64,000 nt of DNA from Burkholderia sp. MS389 (GTDB taxonomy: Bacteria; Pseudomonadota; Gammaproteobacteria; Burkholderiales; Burkholderiaceae). Position numbers and translations under genes: made by a program. The notes under the pieces are model-generated. The model searched no databases. It was not told the DNA's origin and worked only from the letters and a program-made list of their open reading frames with translations. Of this stretch, positions 29,776 to 37,893 are shown piece after piece. Numbering within the stretch: the stretch's first letter is position 1; every line of letters begins with the position of its first letter. The stretch is from NCBI RefSeq assembly GCF_016899425.1, contig NZ_CP045996.1, positions 620,001-684,000 of the forward strand. The letters run 5' to 3'.

Positions 29776-30321
29776 ATGCACTGGATCGATCCCGCGTGCC
29801 TGCCCGAAACGCGCGGCCGCGTCACGCAGTTCCTGCTCAATCCGCACGGAGAAATCGACGGCCTGATCCTGAACGGCGACCTCCAGGTGCACGTACCACC
29901 GCATCTGGGCCGCGAACTGGTGCGTCATGTCGCGGTCGGCGACCGCATCCGCGTGCGGGGCGTCAAGCCGCGTCGCGCGGCGATGATCGCGGCCGTGCAA
30001 CTGACCGGTCGCGGCGGCATCGACATCATCGACGCCGGGCCGGAGCACGCCGTCCCGAAGCCGCCGCGACCGCCTCGACAGCCGATGGAATCGAGCGGCG
30101 AAGTCGCGTTCGGGCTGCATGGCCCGAAAGGCGAGTTGAACGGTGCGTTGCTGACGAGCGGCGTCGCGCTGCGGGTGCCGCCGCATGCGGCTGAAGCCCT
30201 GCGCGACTATCTGCTTCCCGGCGTCCATGTGCAGGCGTGGGGCCACGGCGTCGTCACGCCGCACGGCACGACGCTCGACGTGAGCGAGATCGCCGAGCTC
30301 GTCGATGCGGATGCCGAATGA
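29776..30321 (+). CDS. Two-repeat protein of unknown function, partner of the preceding gene
   Basis: The 181-residue protein lacks a signal peptide and so appears cytoplasmic. It contains two copies of the same unit as the preceding gene product: RGRVTQFLLNPHGEIDGLIL...VPPHLGRELVRHVAVGDRIRVRG (about 9-60), and SGEVAFGLHGPKGELNGALL...VPPHAAEALRDYLLPGVHVQAWGHGVVTPHG (about 103-165). A Pro-rich hinge lies between them. It has a strong ribosome site (AAAGGAG), starts 42 bp after the previous stop, and is followed 21 bp later by an MFS gene. I recognise no named domain; binding of a small ligand, nucleic acid or metal by an OB-like fold is only a guess. Confidence 0.8.
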   Translation: MHWIDPACLPETRGRVTQFLLNPHGEIDGLILNGDLQVHVPPHLGRELVRHVAVGDRIRVRGVKPRRAAMIAAVQLTGRGGIDIIDAGPEHAVPKPPRPPRQPMESSGEVAFGLHGPKGELNGALLTSGVALRVPPHAAEALRDYLLPGVHVQAWGHGVVTPHGTTLDVSEIAELVDADAE

Positions 30322-30342
30322 TCGTGTGACGGTGAGACGCCC

Positions 30343-31608
30343 ATGAGACCGGCACGCGCGCTCGAGGCGCTCAACTTCTTCCTGGCCGACGTGCAGGCCG
30401 GCATCGGCCCGTTCATCGGCGTCATCCTGCTGTCGCGCGGCTGGGGCGCCGATGCGATCGGCTCGGTGATGACGCTGGCCGGGCTCGCCGCGATGGCCGC
30501 GACGCCGTTGGCCGGCGCGCTCGTCGATGCGGTGCGCGCGAAGCGGGCGCTGATCGTCGTGGCGACCGCGGCGACGGCGCTTGCGTCGCTGGCGATGCTG
30601 TTCGTCCACAGCTATCCGGCGGTGGCGGCGTCGCAGATCCTCGCGGCGGTCAGCGGCGCGGTGCTGGCGCCGGCCGCCGCGGGCGTGACGCTCGGCATCG
30701 TGCGCCGGCAGGGTTTCGACCGGCAGTTCGGGCGCAACCAGATGGCGAACCACGCCGGCAACGTCGCCGGGGCGGCGCTCGCCGGGTGGCTCGGCTGGCA
30801 TGTCGGGTTCGATGCGGTGTTCGCGCTCGTCGGCGTGTTTACGGTCCTCGCGATCGTGAGCACGTTGGCGATTCCCAGGTACGCGATCGATCATGCGTCC
30901 GCACGTGGCCTCGATCCTGCCGGTGCTGCGCCGGCAACGGACGCGACGCATCCCGATGCGTTCGACGCGGCGTCGACGTCGCGCGTCGGCGGCCTGCGCA
31001 CGCTCGCCGAGAACCGGCCGCTGGTGCTGCTCGGCGCGTCGCTCGCGCTGTTTCATCTCGGCAACGCCGCGATGCTGCCGCTCTACGGGATGGGCGTCGT
31101 CGTCACGCATCGCAGCAACGCGAGCGCGTTCACCGCGCAGACGATCGTCATCGCGCAGTGCGTGATGATTGCGGCGGCGTGGCTCGCGCCCCGGCTGATC
31201 CGCGCGCACGGTTACTGGCGGGTGCTGCTGTGCTCGTATCTCGTGCTGCCGGTGCGCGGGCTGGTCGCCGCGACGTGGATGAGCGAAGCGGGCGTGTGGC
31301 CGGTGCAGGTGCTCGACGGTATCGGCGCCGGTCTGCAAAGCGTGGTCGTGCCCGCGCTCGTGGTGCGCCTGCTGCATGGCTCCGGCCGCGTGAACGCCGG
31401 GCAGGGCGCCGTCGCGACCGCGCAGGGCATCGGCGCGGCGCTCAGCCCGGTGCTGGGCGTCATGCTCGCGCAGCACTTCGGCTATCCGGCCGCGTTCGTC
31501 GTGCTGGGCGCCGTGTCGACGGGCTCGCTCGCGCTGTGGCTCGGCCATGCGCGATCGCTGAGCAGCGCGTGCGGCAAGCCCGCCGATTTATCGGCGACAT
31601 CGTCGTGA
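30343..31608 (+). CDS. MFS transporter
   Basis: The 421-residue inner-membrane protein has about twelve hydrophobic segments with a central loop (about 185-215) between the halves. The cytoplasmic A-motif region after helix 2 reads ATPLAGALVDAVRAKRAL, a looser form of GxLaDrxGrr. Helix 5 carries NHAGNVAGAALAGWLGW. No signature gives a substrate. It is the third gene after the sigma-54 promoter, 21 bp behind the second repeat protein, and thus probably exports or imports the compound the system handles. Confidence 0.85.
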   Translation: MRPARALEALNFFLADVQAGIGPFIGVILLSRGWGADAIGSVMTLAGLAAMAATPLAGALVDAVRAKRALIVVATAATALASLAMLFVHSYPAVAASQILAAVSGAVLAPAAAGVTLGIVRRQGFDRQFGRNQMANHAGNVAGAALAGWLGWHVGFDAVFALVGVFTVLAIVSTLAIPRYAIDHASARGLDPAGAAPATDATHPDAFDAASTSRVGGLRTLAENRPLVLLGASLALFHLGNAAMLPLYGMGVVVTHRSNASAFTAQTIVIAQCVMIAAAWLAPRLIRAHGYWRVLLCSYLVLPVRGLVAATWMSEAGVWPVQVLDGIGAGLQSVVVPALVVRLLHGSGRVNAGQGAVATAQGIGAALSPVLGVMLAQHFGYPAAFVVLGAVSTGSLALWLGHARSLSSACGKPADLSATSS

Positions 31609-31645
31609 CAGCGATGTCGATTCCCCTGCCTCCGTCCACTTGCCC

Positions 31646-32899
31646 ATGAATCCTGTTTCGCTTGCCTGGCTGATTTCCGCGCTCGCCACCGCGGGCGTCA
31701 TCACGCGCCCGTTCGGCTGGCCCGAGGCCACGTGGGCCGTGAGCGGCGCGCTGCTGCTGGTCGGGTTGAACCTGTTGCCCGTCGCGCAGGCGCTGGACGC
31801 CGTCGCGAAAGGCGGCGACGTGTACCTGTTCTTGACGGGCATGATGCTGCTGTCCGAGGCGGCCCGTCGCGAGGGGCTGTTCGACTGGGTCGCGACGCAC
31901 GTCGTCAATCTCGCACAGGGATCGCCGCGGCGGTTGTTCGCGCTGATCTACGCGGTCGGTGTCGTCACCACGGTGTTCCTGTCGAACGATGCGACCGCCG
32001 TCGTGCTGACGCCCGCGGTCCTGGCCGCCGCGCGCCGCGCGAAGGCCGATCCGATGCCGCTGCTGTACAGCTGTGCGCTCGTCGCCAATGCCGCGAGTTT
32101 CGTGTTGCCGATTTCGAATCCCGCGAACCTGGTGCTGTACGGCGCGCACATGCCGGCCCTCGGCGTCTGGCTCGCGCACTTCGCGGCGCCGTCCGTCGCG
32201 TCGATCGCGTGCACGTTCGTCATGCTGCGGATCGTGCAGCGACGTGCGCTTTCCGGCCGTTGTGAGTCCGCGCTGCCGGTGCAGCCGCTGACCGGCGGCG
32301 GCCGCATCGCGCTGGCAGGCATCGCCGCAACGGCCGTCGCGCTGATGGCGGTATCGATCGCCGATCGCCCGCTCGGGTTGCCGACCACGCTGGCGGGTGT
32401 CGTCACGGTCGCGTGCGTGGTGATGCGGGATCGCGCGGCGGGCGTGCCGATCGTTCGCGCGATTTCATGGAGCGTGTTGCCGCTCGTCGCGGGGCTGTTC
32501 GTCGTCGTCGAGACGCTCGACCGGACCGGCGCGGTGCGCGCGCTGGCGGGGCTGCTACACACGCTCATGCAAAGCGGCGAGCATGTCGCGGCGGCCGTAG
32601 CCGGCGTCGCGGTCGCGCTGGTGTCGAACGGGGTCAACAATCTGCCCGCCGGGCTGATCGCGAGTTCGACGATCCACGTCGCGCACAGCCCGCGAACGGT
32701 GGTCGATGCAATGCTGATCGGCGTGGATCTCGGCCCGAACCTGTCGATCACCGGATCGCTCGCGACGATTCTGTGGCTGACGGCGATCCGGCGCGAAGGG
32801 CTGCAGGTCGGTTTCCGCGCATTCCTCGCGGTCGGCGCGTGCGTGATGCCGCCGGCGTTGCTGCTCGCGCTGGGCGCGCGGTTCGTGGTCGGCGGCTGA
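31646..32899 (+). CDS. ArsB/NhaD-like ion permease (SLC13/IT superfamily)
   Basis: The 417-residue membrane protein has ten or more hydrophobic segments. Ion-transporter superfamily motifs are present in each half: GVVTTVFLSNDATAVVLTPAVLA with FVLPISNPANLVLYG, and later VSNGVNNLPAGLIASSTI with LGPNLSITGSLATILWL. The paired SNDATA and SNGVNNLPA sequences are those of ArsB-type arsenite permeases. There is no arsR, arsA or arsC here, so arsenite is not assured; another oxyanion or a dicarboxylate is possible. It starts 37 bp after the MFS stop and is the fourth gene of the sigma-54 operon. The ATG at 31,646 is used; a TTG lies 6 bp upstream. Confidence 0.83.
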   Translation: MNPVSLAWLISALATAGVITRPFGWPEATWAVSGALLLVGLNLLPVAQALDAVAKGGDVYLFLTGMMLLSEAARREGLFDWVATHVVNLAQGSPRRLFALIYAVGVVTTVFLSNDATAVVLTPAVLAAARRAKADPMPLLYSCALVANAASFVLPISNPANLVLYGAHMPALGVWLAHFAAPSVASIACTFVMLRIVQRRALSGRCESALPVQPLTGGGRIALAGIAATAVALMAVSIADRPLGLPTTLAGVVTVACVVMRDRAAGVPIVRAISWSVLPLVAGLFVVVETLDRTGAVRALAGLLHTLMQSGEHVAAAVAGVAVALVSNGVNNLPAGLIASSTIHVAHSPRTVVDAMLIGVDLGPNLSITGSLATILWLTAIRREGLQVGFRAFLAVGACVMPPALLLALGARFVVGG

Positions 32900-32935
32900 C
32901 GCGCGATGCGCGTCGCGTCAACCGTCCGGGCCGGC

Positions 32936-35041
32936 TTAGAACGAGTAAGCGAGCGACGCGAACAGGCTGCGCGGCGCGCCCGGCGCGACCCACAGGCTGT
33001 TGTACGAGCTGACGTAGGTGGTGCGATTGAACAGGTTGTTCAGCACGACCGACGCGCGCAGGTGCTTGTTGACCTGAACGTAGCCGTTGAGCTGCACGGT
33101 CGCGTAGGCCGGCAGCTCGAAGCCGTCCTGCGTGTTGGCCGTGTTGCCGGCGCGGCGCCCGACGTAGATCACGCCGGCGCCGGCGCCGGCCTTGTCCGCG
33201 AACGGCAGGGTCGTCTCGTACATCAGCAGCGCGCTGCCGCTCAGACGCGGCACGTCGACGAGGCGTGAGCCGGGCGCCAGCACGGTGTCGCGCGTGACCT
33301 CGGCGTCGACGTACGCGAAATTGGCGATGCCGCGCAGGCCGTGGCCGAGATCGCCGCTCCATTCGAATTCGACGCCGCGGCTGCGTACTTCGCCGGCCGC
33401 GCGCGAGAAGCCGGCGTTCGCCGGATCGGCGGTGAGCACGTTGCGCTTGGTCACGTAGAACGCGGAGACGGTCGTGAGCGAGCGCGCGCCCGCCCATTTC
33501 GCGCCGGCTTCGTAGCCGTGGCCCTTTTCGGGATCGAACGCGTTGCCGCCGACGTCGGCGCCGTTGTTCGGCCGGAACGAATACGCGGTGTTCGCATAGA
33601 ACGACCACGCGGGGCTCATTTCATACACGACGCCGATACGCGGGCTCACCGCGGTCTGCAACTGGCTCGTCGTCACGCCCTTCAGGCGGTTGTCGATCGA
33701 CTGGTGGAAGCGATCCCAGCGCAGCCCGGCCAGGATCTTCCAGTGCGGCCCGAACGCGAGCGTGTCCTGCGCGTAGACGCCTTGTCCGTTATCGCGTTCG
33801 AGCAGGTTGGTCGCGGTGCGCGGCGTCGGCGCGGGCTGGCCGTACACCGGATCGAAGATGTCGATCGCATACGGCGCCGCGGCGCTCGGGGTGGAGCGCG
33901 CGACGAACTGGTCGTAGTTGAAGCGATACGCATCGACACCCATCACGAGCGTATGGCCGATACCGCCCGTGCGGAACGAGCCGGTGGTTTCGACGCGGCC
34001 CTGCAGGTCGTTCGAATGAAACGCGACTTGCCGGTAGCGGCGCCACAGCGTGCGGCCGTCCGGCTGCAATGCGAATGCCTCGGACGAGCGCCCCGACAGG
34101 TCGGTGTTGCGTTGCGCGACGCCCGCATTGACCGACCAGCTGGAATCGATGCGATGCTCGAGCGTGAACTGGTGGCCCGTGTTGCGCACGTCGTAGTCGC
34201 CGTCGCGCGGCTCGCCGAGAAAGCGCGACGTGGGGATCACGCCAAGCTGGCCGTTGACCGCCAGCACGCCGCGATCGAGCGGCGCGCGCTGACGCGCGCT
34301 CTCGAATTCGTAGTGCAGCGTCGTGTCCGCGCCGATGTCCCACGTGAACGACGGCGAGAACAGGTAGCGTTTGCTCGACACCGTGTCGCGAAAGCTGCCG
34401 TTGTTTTCGTTCATCGCGACGAAGCGGTACGCGAGCGATTTCGTGACGGGGCCGGTCGAATCGAGGGTCTGGCGCAGTGCGCCGTAGCTGCCGGCCGATA
34501 CGCCGATGGTGTTCGCGCGTGCAAACTGCGGCTGCTTCGTCGTATAGCTGATGATCCCGCCCGGATCGCCGCGGCCATACAGCGCGGATGCCGGCCCCTT
34601 GAGCACTTCCATGCGCTCGAGGTTGACGGTGTCGCGCGGCACGCTCATCCCGCGATTCCACGAAAAGCCGTTGACCAGGTAGTCGGTGCCGGACGTGTTG
34701 CCGTCGCCGGCGAAGCCGCGCACCGCGTAGTTGTCCCACAGGCCGCCGAAGTTGTTCTGGCGCGAGACGCCCGCGACCCAGTCGTAAAGATCGTCGCCGC
34801 GCGTGGCGGCCACGGTCTGGATCAGCTTCGTGTCGACGCTGCTGACCGCGAACGGAATCTCCATCACGTCGGCCTCGCTGCGCGTCGCGCTCGTCGATTC
34901 GCGCGTGCGGAACGGCGCCGTCGCGCGTTGCGCGGAGATTTCGATGGTGGGCAGCGACGTTTCCTGCGCGTCGGCGGCGCCCATGCCGGTCGTGCCGACG
35001 ACGATGGCCATCGGCGCGGCCGCCCAGTTCCTCCTGCTCAT
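32936..35041 (-). CDS. TonB-dependent siderophore receptor
   Basis: The 701-residue protein has a signal peptide (cut near ADA-QET), a plug domain (about 45-165) and a 22-strand barrel ending in Phe (SLFASLAYSF), the outer-membrane insertion signal. Family motifs include IPFAVSSVDTKLIQ, NFGGLWDNYAVRGF, MEVLKGPASALYGRGDPGGIISYTTKQP and the C-terminal FNRTTYVSSYNSLWVAPGAPRSL. It takes up a ferric siderophore using TonB energy. No FecR-type signalling extension is present, since the mature protein starts directly at the plug. Start 35,041 is preceded by AGGAGAGGT. A Fur-like box lies about 95-115 bp upstream. Siderophore identity cannot be read. Confidence 0.93.
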   Translation of the reverse strand: MSRRNWAAAPMAIVVGTTGMGAADAQETSLPTIEISAQRATAPFRTRESTSATRSEADVMEIPFAVSSVDTKLIQTVAATRGDDLYDWVAGVSRQNNFGGLWDNYAVRGFAGDGNTSGTDYLVNGFSWNRGMSVPRDTVNLERMEVLKGPASALYGRGDPGGIISYTTKQPQFARANTIGVSAGSYGALRQTLDSTGPVTKSLAYRFVAMNENNGSFRDTVSSKRYLFSPSFTWDIGADTTLHYEFESARQRAPLDRGVLAVNGQLGVIPTSRFLGEPRDGDYDVRNTGHQFTLEHRIDSSWSVNAGVAQRNTDLSGRSSEAFALQPDGRTLWRRYRQVAFHSNDLQGRVETTGSFRTGGIGHTLVMGVDAYRFNYDQFVARSTPSAAAPYAIDIFDPVYGQPAPTPRTATNLLERDNGQGVYAQDTLAFGPHWKILAGLRWDRFHQSIDNRLKGVTTSQLQTAVSPRIGVVYEMSPAWSFYANTAYSFRPNNGADVGGNAFDPEKGHGYEAGAKWAGARSLTTVSAFYVTKRNVLTADPANAGFSRAAGEVRSRGVEFEWSGDLGHGLRGIANFAYVDAEVTRDTVLAPGSRLVDVPRLSGSALLMYETTLPFADKAGAGAGVIYVGRRAGNTANTQDGFELPAYATVQLNGYVQVNKHLRASVVLNNLFNRTTYVSSYNSLWVAPGAPRSLFASLAYSF

Positions 35042-35134
35042 ACCTCTCCTTTTCGTGTCGTTCGCGTTCGGGCACGGCGGGCGGCCTTGCGCCGACATCT
35101 GTGTTCCAAACAGTACATTTGCGCGGCAATTTAA

Positions 35135-35155
35135 TGCAAATGAGAGGCATTTGCA
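35135..35155. promoter_or_regulatory. Fur-like box upstream of the siderophore receptor
   Basis: TGCAAATG-N5-CATTTGCA is a perfect 8-bp inverted repeat. It agrees with the betaproteobacterial Fur pattern GCAAATGA-N3-TCATTTGC except in the centre. It lies 94 bp before the receptor start on the minus strand, in a position suited to iron-dependent repression. Confidence 0.7.
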
Positions 35156-35371
35156 ATCGTAATTTTGAGAATGGATGCGAGAAGGGAAACGGTGCGCGTC
35201 GCGGACGCGGTCGATCGGGCGTAGCGGTTTCGTGAAATTCCGAATGGTGGGAAATGTGTCGTGTCGTGGTGGCGATCGTATATCGCCTCAACATCTGCAA
35301 TATGGGAAATTGGCAAGAAATATCGGGTAAACGTGGACCTTGGTGAAGTCATGGAATGTGAATTGGGTTGT

Positions 35372-35401
35372 TTGACAAATCCCGTAATTCGGGATTAAAG
35401 T
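35372..35401 (+). promoter_or_regulatory. Sigma-70 promoter with palindromic operator in the spacer
   Basis: A consensus -35 (TTGACA, 35,372-35,377) and a -10-like TAAAGT (35,396-35,401) are 18 bp apart. The spacer is almost entirely filled by the inverted repeat AATCCCG-N5-CGGGATT (35,378-35,396). A protein bound there would block RNA polymerase. The same palindrome recurs at 55,117. Confidence 0.75.
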
Positions 35402-35435
35402 AAAAACACTTCAGCCAAACCCGTCGAGCAGCCGC

Positions 35436-37016
35436 ATGAACATCCCACAGTTGGACAGCGATACCGAAGCAAGAAGCGGGGCGAGCGTCGTGCTCGCCAC
35501 TGCGCGAGACGCGGGCGTCGACGTCTGTTTCGCCAATCCCGGCACGACCGAGATGCCGTTCGTCGGTGCGCTCGACACCGTGGCCGGCGTGCGGTCGATC
35601 CTCGGGCTGTTCGAGGGCGTGTGCACGGGCGCGGCCGACGGCTATGGCCGCATGACCGGCAAGCCCGCGATGACGCTGCTGCATCTCGGGCCCGGCCACG
35701 CGAACGGCATTGCCAACCTGCACAACGCGCGCCGCGCCCGCACGCCGATCCTGAACATCGTCGGCGATCACACGCGCGCGCATCTGAAGTACGACGCACC
35801 GCTCACGTCCGACATCGAATCGCTCGCCCGTCCGGTGTCGGTGTGGTATCGCAGTGTGGCGCGCGACACGGATCTCGCGACGGATACGGCCGATGCGATT
35901 TCGGCCGCGATGGGCACGCCGCGCGGCGTCGCGACCCTCGTGCTGCCCGTCGATCTCCAGTCGGCCAGCGTGCGCGGCGCGGCGTGGCCCGCCGTCGTAC
36001 GCCCGGCCGCGGTGTCGTTCGACGCCGCGCGGGTCGAACAGGTGGCCGATCTGCTGCTCGGCGGTCATCGCGCCGTCCTGCTGATGGGCGCCCGCGCGCT
36101 GTCGGCGCGCGGGCAGCGGGCGGCGGCACGCATCGCGGCGGCCACCGGCGCGACCTGTTTCAGCGAAACCTTTCCTGCGCGGGCGGAGCGCGGCGGCGGC
36201 TTGCCGGACATCGACCGCCTGCCTTATTTCCCCGAGCCGGCGCTCGCGGCGCTGGCCGGCCGGCGCGTGGTGCTGGCCGGCGCGCTCGCGCCCGTCACCT
36301 ACTTCGGCTACGACGGCATTCCGGGCGAACTTGCGCGGCCCGAGGACATCGTGACGCTGGCAACACCGGGCGATGCGGCGGACGACGCGCTGGAGGCGCT
36401 GGCCGATCGCATCGGTGCGGCGGCGAATGACGATGGCGTGCACGTCGAGCGCTGGCGCGTGGAGGACGGCCCGCTCACGCCGCAGGCCGTCGGCCGCGTG
36501 CTCGCGAATGCGCTGCCCGACGACGCGATCGTGTCGATCGAAGGCGGTACGTGCGGCTACCCGTTCGTGACCGCATCGGCGCGCGCACGTCGTCACACCA
36601 TTTTGACGAACACCGGCGGCGCGATCGGCCAGGGCCTGCCGGTGGCGCTCGGCGCCGCCGTCGCGTGCCCGGACCGCCGCGTGTTCGCGCTGCAGTCCGA
36701 CGGCAGCGCGCAATACACGATCCAGTCGCTGTGGACGATGGCGCGCGAGCGTTTGCCGATCGTGATGCTGATCGCATCGAACCGGCGCTACGGCATCCTG
36801 CAGACCGAACTCGCGCGCAGCGGCCTGCCGGCCGACACGCCGCACGCGAGCCGCCTGACGCAACTGGACGATCCGCCGATCGACTGGATCGCGCTGTCGC
36901 GCGGCTACGGCGTGCCGGCCGAACGCGTGGGCACGACGGAAGCGCTGGTGCAAGCGCTCGACAACGCGCTCGCGCATACCGACGGGCCGACGCTCATCGA
37001 AATGCAGTTGTCCTGA
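35436..37016 (+). CDS. Thiamine diphosphate-dependent enzyme, acetolactate synthase/benzoylformate decarboxylase superfamily
   Basis: The 526-residue protein has the three-domain ThDP layout. The Pyr domain has catalytic Glu60 in GLFEGVCTGAADGYGRMTGKPA. A central domain (about 185-330) follows, then the PP domain with GGAIGQGLPVALGAAVACPDRRVFALQSDGSAQYTIQSLWTMARERLPIVMLIASN; the Mg/ThDP motif is SDG...N instead of GDG...N. No FAD-binding signature or regulatory partner suggests housekeeping acetolactate synthesis. It is the first gene of a nine-gene catabolic operon, so decarboxylation or carboligation of a 2-oxo acid, or cleavage of a C-C bond, is likelier. Substrate unknown. Confidence 0.85.
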   Translation: MNIPQLDSDTEARSGASVVLATARDAGVDVCFANPGTTEMPFVGALDTVAGVRSILGLFEGVCTGAADGYGRMTGKPAMTLLHLGPGHANGIANLHNARRARTPILNIVGDHTRAHLKYDAPLTSDIESLARPVSVWYRSVARDTDLATDTADAISAAMGTPRGVATLVLPVDLQSASVRGAAWPAVVRPAAVSFDAARVEQVADLLLGGHRAVLLMGARALSARGQRAAARIAAATGATCFSETFPARAERGGGLPDIDRLPYFPEPALAALAGRRVVLAGALAPVTYFGYDGIPGELARPEDIVTLATPGDAADDALEALADRIGAAANDDGVHVERWRVEDGPLTPQAVGRVLANALPDDAIVSIEGGTCGYPFVTASARARRHTILTNTGGAIGQGLPVALGAAVACPDRRVFALQSDGSAQYTIQSLWTMARERLPIVMLIASNRRYGILQTELARSGLPADTPHASRLTQLDDPPIDWIALSRGYGVPAERVGTTEALVQALDNALAHTDGPTLIEMQLS

Positions 37017-37065
37017 TCGCACAACGCGCTTCTTTCCTTAATCCCGACTCTCACCTTTCATCGAC

Positions 37066-37878
37066 ATGGATCTGCAACTGCACGGAAAAGCCGCGTTCAT
37101 CACCGGCGGCAGCATGGGCATCGGCAAGGCGGTCGCGCTCGAACTGGCGCGCGAAGGCGTCAACGTCGCGATCGCCGCGCGACGCATCGAACACCTCGAA
37201 GCGGCGGCCGCCGAGATTCGCACGACGCTCGCGCCGCTCGGCGACGCGGCCGGCGCGATCCTGCCCGTCACGGTGGACACAACGGACATGGCGTCGATCG
37301 AAGCGGCGATGGCCGCGTGCGTCGAGCGCTTCGGCCGGCTCGACATCCTGCTGAACGGCGCCGCGCATCCGGGCGGGCTCGTGCGCGCCGAACTCGAACA
37401 CGCTGACCCGGAGGGACTGCTGCAGGATATCGACATCAAGGTGGTCGGCTACCTGCGCTGCGCGAAGGCGGCCGCACCGTACATGCGGGCCAACGGCTTC
37501 GGCCGGATCGTCAACATCGGCGGCCTGACGGGCCGCGGCAGCAAGCAGCTGTCCGGCATGCGCAACGTGGCGATCGTGCACCTGACCAAGACGCTGTCCG
37601 ACCAGCTCGGCCCGTTCGGCATCACGGTCAACACGATTCATCCGGGCGTCGTCGAGACGCCGCACATCCACGAGCTCTACGAGAAGGAAGCGCAGAAGCA
37701 GGGGCTCACGGCCGCGGAAGTCGAGGCCAACTACGTGAAGGTCACGCCGATCCGCCGCGTGCTGCAGCCGGAAGAAATGGGGTGGATCGTCGCGTTTCTC
37801 GCGTCGCCGAAGTCCGGCTCGATCACCGGCGAGTCGATCGGCTGCGACGGCGGGCTCACGCGCGGCATTTTTCTCTGA
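37066..37878 (+). CDS. SDR-family protein lacking the catalytic Ser-Tyr-Lys
   Basis: The 270-residue Rossmann protein has an intact cofactor loop TGGSMGIG (13-20) and the usual SDR strand order, ending in ITGESIGCDGG. The catalytic residues are missing. The Ser strand reads IVNIGGLTGRG where IVNISS is normal. Where YxxxK should stand, the sequence is SGMRN, followed by the normal VAIVHLTKTL helix, so Tyr is Ser and Lys is Asn. NNAG is changed to NGAA. It probably binds NAD(P) but may use other chemistry, such as C-C bond hydrolysis, dehydration or isomerisation, or serve as a partner. It starts 49 bp after the ThDP gene without a clear ribosome site. Confidence 0.82.
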   Translation: MDLQLHGKAAFITGGSMGIGKAVALELAREGVNVAIAARRIEHLEAAAAEIRTTLAPLGDAAGAILPVTVDTTDMASIEAAMAACVERFGRLDILLNGAAHPGGLVRAELEHADPEGLLQDIDIKVVGYLRCAKAAAPYMRANGFGRIVNIGGLTGRGSKQLSGMRNVAIVHLTKTLSDQLGPFGITVNTIHPGVVETPHIHELYEKEAQKQGLTAAEVEANYVKVTPIRRVLQPEEMGWIVAFLASPKSGSITGESIGCDGGLTRGIFL

Positions 37879-37893
37879 CACAAGGAGCACTTC

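Larger units (their letters stand above)
35042..35435. other. Divergent intergenic region with Fur-like box and catabolic promoter
   Basis: This 394-bp region separates the siderophore receptor (minus) from the ThDP-enzyme operon (plus) and is clearly AT-richer than its surroundings. Two control elements are listed separately: a Fur-like palindrome near the receptor, and a -35/operator/-10 arrangement near the catabolic operon. No coding frame with a convincing start is visible. Confidence 0.7.

Noticed and set aside
30343-32899. Arsenic resistance operon
   Set aside because: An ArsB-like permease is present, but no ArsR, ArsA, ArsC or ArsH gene and no ArsR operator; the promoter is sigma-54 type.
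35436-37016. Housekeeping acetolactate synthase large subunit
   Set aside because: No small subunit or ilvC is adjacent, and the operon and its regulator are catabolic. The metal motif reads SDG rather than GDG.
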